Below, piece after piece: positions 61,264-64,000 of a DNA stretch of 64,000 nt (positions are counted from its first letter, which is position 1; each line of letters begins with the position of its first letter). The stretch is from JAWLDA01 sp041686855. GTDB lineage: Bacteria; Bacillota; Limnochordia; DTU080; RSA5. A program made the translations under genes and the position numbers. Under the pieces are notes generated by a model that was given only the letters and a program-made list of their open reading frames with translations, made no database searches and was not told the origin of the DNA. The DNA lies in the NCBI GenBank assembly GCA_041686855.1, contig JAWLDA010000005.1, forward strand, positions 124,001 to 188,000, in the 5' to 3' direction.

Positions 61264-63065
61264 AGCGACCACTGAGTCTAGTGTGGGATCTCGATTCCAT
61301 CTTTCCTGGTCGGAGCGAGTCGACCCAGTTGCAGGAGTACCTCGACCGTTTGTCGGCGGACATCGAGGCGGCGAAGGAGAGCGTAGAGCGTGCTCCCGTG
61401 CCGACAAGTGTCGACGACGCGGCCGGCTTGGCTGACGTAATTGCCACGATGCAGGACCTTTCGAGCCGACTGCGCCAGGCGGGCGCCTACGCTGTTTGCC
61501 TCGTCTCGGAGAATACCGAGGATCGCAAGGCGCCGGTAATCCGGGCCCGCGTGAGCCGCATGAGCGCCGATTTGCAGTCGCTTTGGACCGTCCTAGACGA
61601 ACGCTTCCTCGCCATTGACGACGCGCTCTGGCTCCAGTTGCTCCAGACCCCCGGGTTTTCCGAGGTGGCAGAGGCCATCGACGAGCAGCGCCGTTGGGCG
61701 GGGCGGAAGCTCTCCCCCGATAAGGAGGCGCTCGTCGGCGATCTGGCCGTCGACGGCTACCACGCGTGGGGCGAGCTTTACAACCACATCTCGGGCGCTA
61801 TGAAGATCCCGGTCGAGGGGAGGGACGGGGGGAGCATCACCCTCTCGGCGGGCCAGGTGCAAAACCGCATGTCGAGCGATCCCGATCGGGCGATGCGCTC
61901 ACGCCTCTTCACCGCCTATGAGCAGGCGTGGACCGATCATGCCGAGCTGTGCGCCAAGGCGCTCAATCACCTGGGCGGCTTCCGACAGGCCCTCTACCGG
62001 CAGCGGGGATGGGATTCAATTCTCGTTGAGCCCTTGGAGTATAACCGGATCACGCGGGAGACTCTCGACGCTATGTGGCAGGCAGTCGACGAGGGTAAGC
62101 CGGTCCTTCTCCAATACCTCGAACGCAAGGCGAAACTCTTGGGGGTCGAGAAGCTCAGTTTCTACGACGTCGATGCGCCCCTCGGGAATGTAAAGAGCGA
62201 GTGGACGTACGACGATGCGGCCGAGTTCATTGTGAACCAGTTTGACCGGTTTAACCCGGGGATGGCTGAGTTCTCCCGTCAGGCCTTTGAGCGAGCGTGG
62301 ATCGAAGCGGAGGACCGTCCCGGTAAGAGAGCGGGAGGTTTTTGTACTTCATTCCCACAGAGCCATGAATCGCGCATCTTCCTCACCTTCGACAACTCAA
62401 TCAACAGCGCGACGACTCTCGCCCATGAACTTGGCCACGCTTTTCACCACTCCGTCTTTCGCGAGACGCCCTATTTGATGACGGGGTACCCCATGAACCT
62501 CGCCGAGACGGCATCGACACTGGCTGAACTCATCGTGGCCGAGGCTGGAATGGAGACAGCTGGGGACGAGAACGAGCGGCTGGCGCTTTTGGATAACAAG
62601 GTGCGCAAGAGTGTCGCATTCTTTATGAACATACACGCCCGTTTCCAATTCGAACTGGCTTTTTACGAGGAGCGCGCGAAGGGCTTGGTCCCTGTCGACC
62701 GCTTGAACGAGTTGATGGAAGAGGCTCAGAAGAAGGCGTTTTGTGACGCTCTGGGAGAATGGCATCCGCTCTTTTGGGCGTCAAAGCTGCACTTTTATAT
62801 CACCGGGGTGCCCTTTTACAACTTCCCTTACACCTTTGGTTACCTCTTTAGTCATGGCGTCTACCAGTGGGCGCTCGAAGAGCGAGACACCTTCGCCCGG
62901 CGGTACGACGCGCTGCTGCGAGATACCGGGTTTATGCAGACCGAGGAGCTGGCTAAGAAGCACTTTGGCGTCGATCTCACCAAGCCTGACTTTTGGCGTG
63001 GGGCCGTCGCACAGTCGCTGGAGGGGGCGCACGCGTTCTTGGAGGCGACGGAGGGCTCTGTGTGA
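61260..63065 (+). CDS. pepF: oligoendopeptidase F (M3B metallopeptidase)
   Basis: 601 aa, the usual PepF length. Zinc motif TLAHELGHAFHH, with the downstream Glu in LAETASTLAELIV. It cleaves small peptides in the cytoplasm. GTG 61260 overlaps the comB stop (GTGA). Confidence 0.93.
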   Translation: MKRPLSLVWDLDSIFPGRSESTQLQEYLDRLSADIEAAKESVERAPVPTSVDDAAGLADVIATMQDLSSRLRQAGAYAVCLVSENTEDRKAPVIRARVSRMSADLQSLWTVLDERFLAIDDALWLQLLQTPGFSEVAEAIDEQRRWAGRKLSPDKEALVGDLAVDGYHAWGELYNHISGAMKIPVEGRDGGSITLSAGQVQNRMSSDPDRAMRSRLFTAYEQAWTDHAELCAKALNHLGGFRQALYRQRGWDSILVEPLEYNRITRETLDAMWQAVDEGKPVLLQYLERKAKLLGVEKLSFYDVDAPLGNVKSEWTYDDAAEFIVNQFDRFNPGMAEFSRQAFERAWIEAEDRPGKRAGGFCTSFPQSHESRIFLTFDNSINSATTLAHELGHAFHHSVFRETPYLMTGYPMNLAETASTLAELIVAEAGMETAGDENERLALLDNKVRKSVAFFMNIHARFQFELAFYEERAKGLVPVDRLNELMEEAQKKAFCDALGEWHPLFWASKLHFYITGVPFYNFPYTFGYLFSHGVYQWALEERDTFARRYDALLRDTGFMQTEELAKKHFGVDLTKPDFWRGAVAQSLEGAHAFLEATEGSV

Positions 63066-63161
63066 GCGAGTGATCCCACGTCATGCGAGCGACGTCGCGT
63101 CGCAGTTGACCGAGAGTTGCTGCAGCCGCGAGGAACCACCTCTCTTAGAAAGGAGACGAGT

Positions 63162-63533
63162 ATGGAGCTCGGCGCGTTCTCAATCAGTCTAGCTGTCAAA
63201 GACCTAAGAGCGTCACAGAACTTTTACGAAAAGCTGGGTTTCGCAGTCTTCGGTGGGGACGCTGCGCAGAACTGGCTTATTATGAAGAACCGCAACTGCG
63301 TAATAGGCCTGTTTCAAGGGATGTTCGAAAAGAACATCCTCACGTTTAATCCCGGCTGGGACAGCAATGCTCAAGAAGTTGAGACGTTCACTGATATCCG
63401 GGAGTTACAACGCCAACTAAGAGAGCAAGGGATTCATTTGCAGCAAGAGGCTGATGAAAGTACTACTGGTCCGGCGAGCTTGGTCGTTGTGGATCCTGAC
63501 GGGAATACCATCCTGTTTGATCAGCACGTATGA
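63162..63533 (+). CDS. VOC (glyoxalase/bleomycin-resistance fold) protein
   Basis: 123 aa. One VOC module: SISLAVKDLRASQNFYEKLGF at the start and VVVDPDGNTILFDQ at the end. Metal-ligand positions are only partly present and substrate is unknown. GAAAGGAGACGAGT precedes ATG 63162. It stands alone before a repeat array. Confidence 0.82.
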   Translation: MELGAFSISLAVKDLRASQNFYEKLGFAVFGGDAAQNWLIMKNRNCVIGLFQGMFEKNILTFNPGWDSNAQEVETFTDIRELQRQLREQGIHLQQEADESTTGPASLVVVDPDGNTILFDQHV

Positions 63534-63553
63534 GTTGACCACGACGACAGCGA

Positions 63554-64000
63554 GAAGACTAGGACACCCCATGCGGGTAGCAACAATGGCCGATTGGTGG
63601 CGTTTTGCCACGAATTTGCCGTCCGATTGGCCGTTCGGTTGGCGTCCGGTTGGCCACGAAGTGGGGTTTTGCAATCCTCGAAAACTTAAAGGCCTGCTAG
63701 AGGCGGTGCTCGTTTCTTGGGATTTGGCGCCGATCAGATCAGGTGCCGGAACGAGAACGGTGTTGCGATTGATATGAGGAGCTATTTCTCGCAGGCGAGC
63801 AAAGACACCTCATGCGGGTAGCAACAACGGCCATCTGGTGGCGTTTTGCCACGTATTTGCCGTCCGATTTCCGTTGGGTTGGTCGTCCGGTTGGCCACGA
63901 AGTGGGGTTGTGCAATCCTTGAAAACTTAAAGGCCTGCTAGAGGCGGTGCTCGTTTCTCGGGGTTTGGCGCCGATCAGATCCGGTGCCGGAAAGATGTCA
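63554..64000. repeat. tandem array of 241-bp units (family B), related to family A, truncated by window end
   Basis: Two copies are seen; ATGCGGGTAGCAACAA occurs at 63571 and again 241 bp later (63812). Each unit contains TAAAGGCCTGCTAGAGGCGG and small hairpins such as GTGGC-GTTTT-GCCAC. The box order CACC(T/C)-GTAGCAACAA then TAAAGGCC-GCTAGAGGCGG is shared with the 40008-41265 array. It starts about 20 bp after the VOC gene and continues past 64000. Confidence 0.9.

Overview
The window comes from an endospore-forming Bacillota of moderately high GC. A GerA-family spore-germination operon supports this, as do strong AGGAGG-type ribosome binding sites, frequent GTG and TTG starts, a CsoR-CopA-CopZ copper module, CtaA heme A synthase, and cobalamin and TPP riboswitches. 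Genus and species cannot be set from sequence reading alone. A run of exactly 100 N at 40670-40769 shows this is a draft scaffold, broken inside a repeat array.

Layout. 1-2181 (minus): two radical SAM genes. 2415-4572 (plus): a PAS-EAL protein and a SCO-cupredoxin fusion. 4587-8827 (minus): germinant-receptor operon in the order A, C, small D-like, B. 9052-12220 (plus): csoR, copA, copZ with clear promoters, operators and a terminator. 12346-14323: Ric/ScdA and CtaA. 14344-20494: a LacI regulator with a glycoside hydrolase, divergent from an enolase-superfamily enzyme and an orphan sugar-binding protein. 21041-31942: a cobalamin-riboswitch operon for B12 uptake, adenosylation and nucleotide-loop assembly (btuDFC, cobO, a cobT-cobU fusion, cbiB, cobS, a relic threonine-kinase gene, cobD, cobC, cobQ). 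It holds no corrin-ring genes, which fits salvage of cobinamide or cobalamin.

31929-39457 is the most interesting block. A Crp/Fnr-type regulator sits between two terminal-oxidase-like operons. The leftward operon encodes a CuA-containing B-family (ba3-like) heme-copper enzyme. Its catalytic cross-linked tyrosine position is glutamine, so it is a candidate nitric oxide reductase rather than an oxygen reductase. The rightward operon encodes a cbb3-like enzyme that keeps its tyrosine but has an unusual subunit set. Matching 14-bp 5-4-5 operators flank the regulator. With Ric nearby, this looks like an NO / low-oxygen response module.

39633-41265 is non-coding repeat DNA: a 14-bp minisatellite with 42-bp higher-order periodicity, then about five tandem 230-bp units. 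A related but diverged array begins at about 63554 and runs out of the window, so this is a dispersed repeat family. Several unrelated genes also carry short in-frame tandem repeats of 12, 15 or 18 bp.

41361-45418 (minus): thiamine ABC transporter thiBPQ behind a TPP riboswitch. 45489-50853 (minus): glycolate oxidase glcDEF and a Gfo/Idh/MocA oxidoreductase. 51071-55825 (plus): aldehyde dehydrogenase, GntR regulator, Ldh_2-type dehydrogenase and a second orphan sugar-binding protein. 55956-58303: a TrxR-like flavoprotein and an MFS carrier. 58427-59395 (minus): quinone oxidoreductase. 59607-63533 (plus): lipA, comB, pepF and a VOC protein. No tRNA, rRNA, CRISPR array, insertion sequence or prophage gene was recognised.
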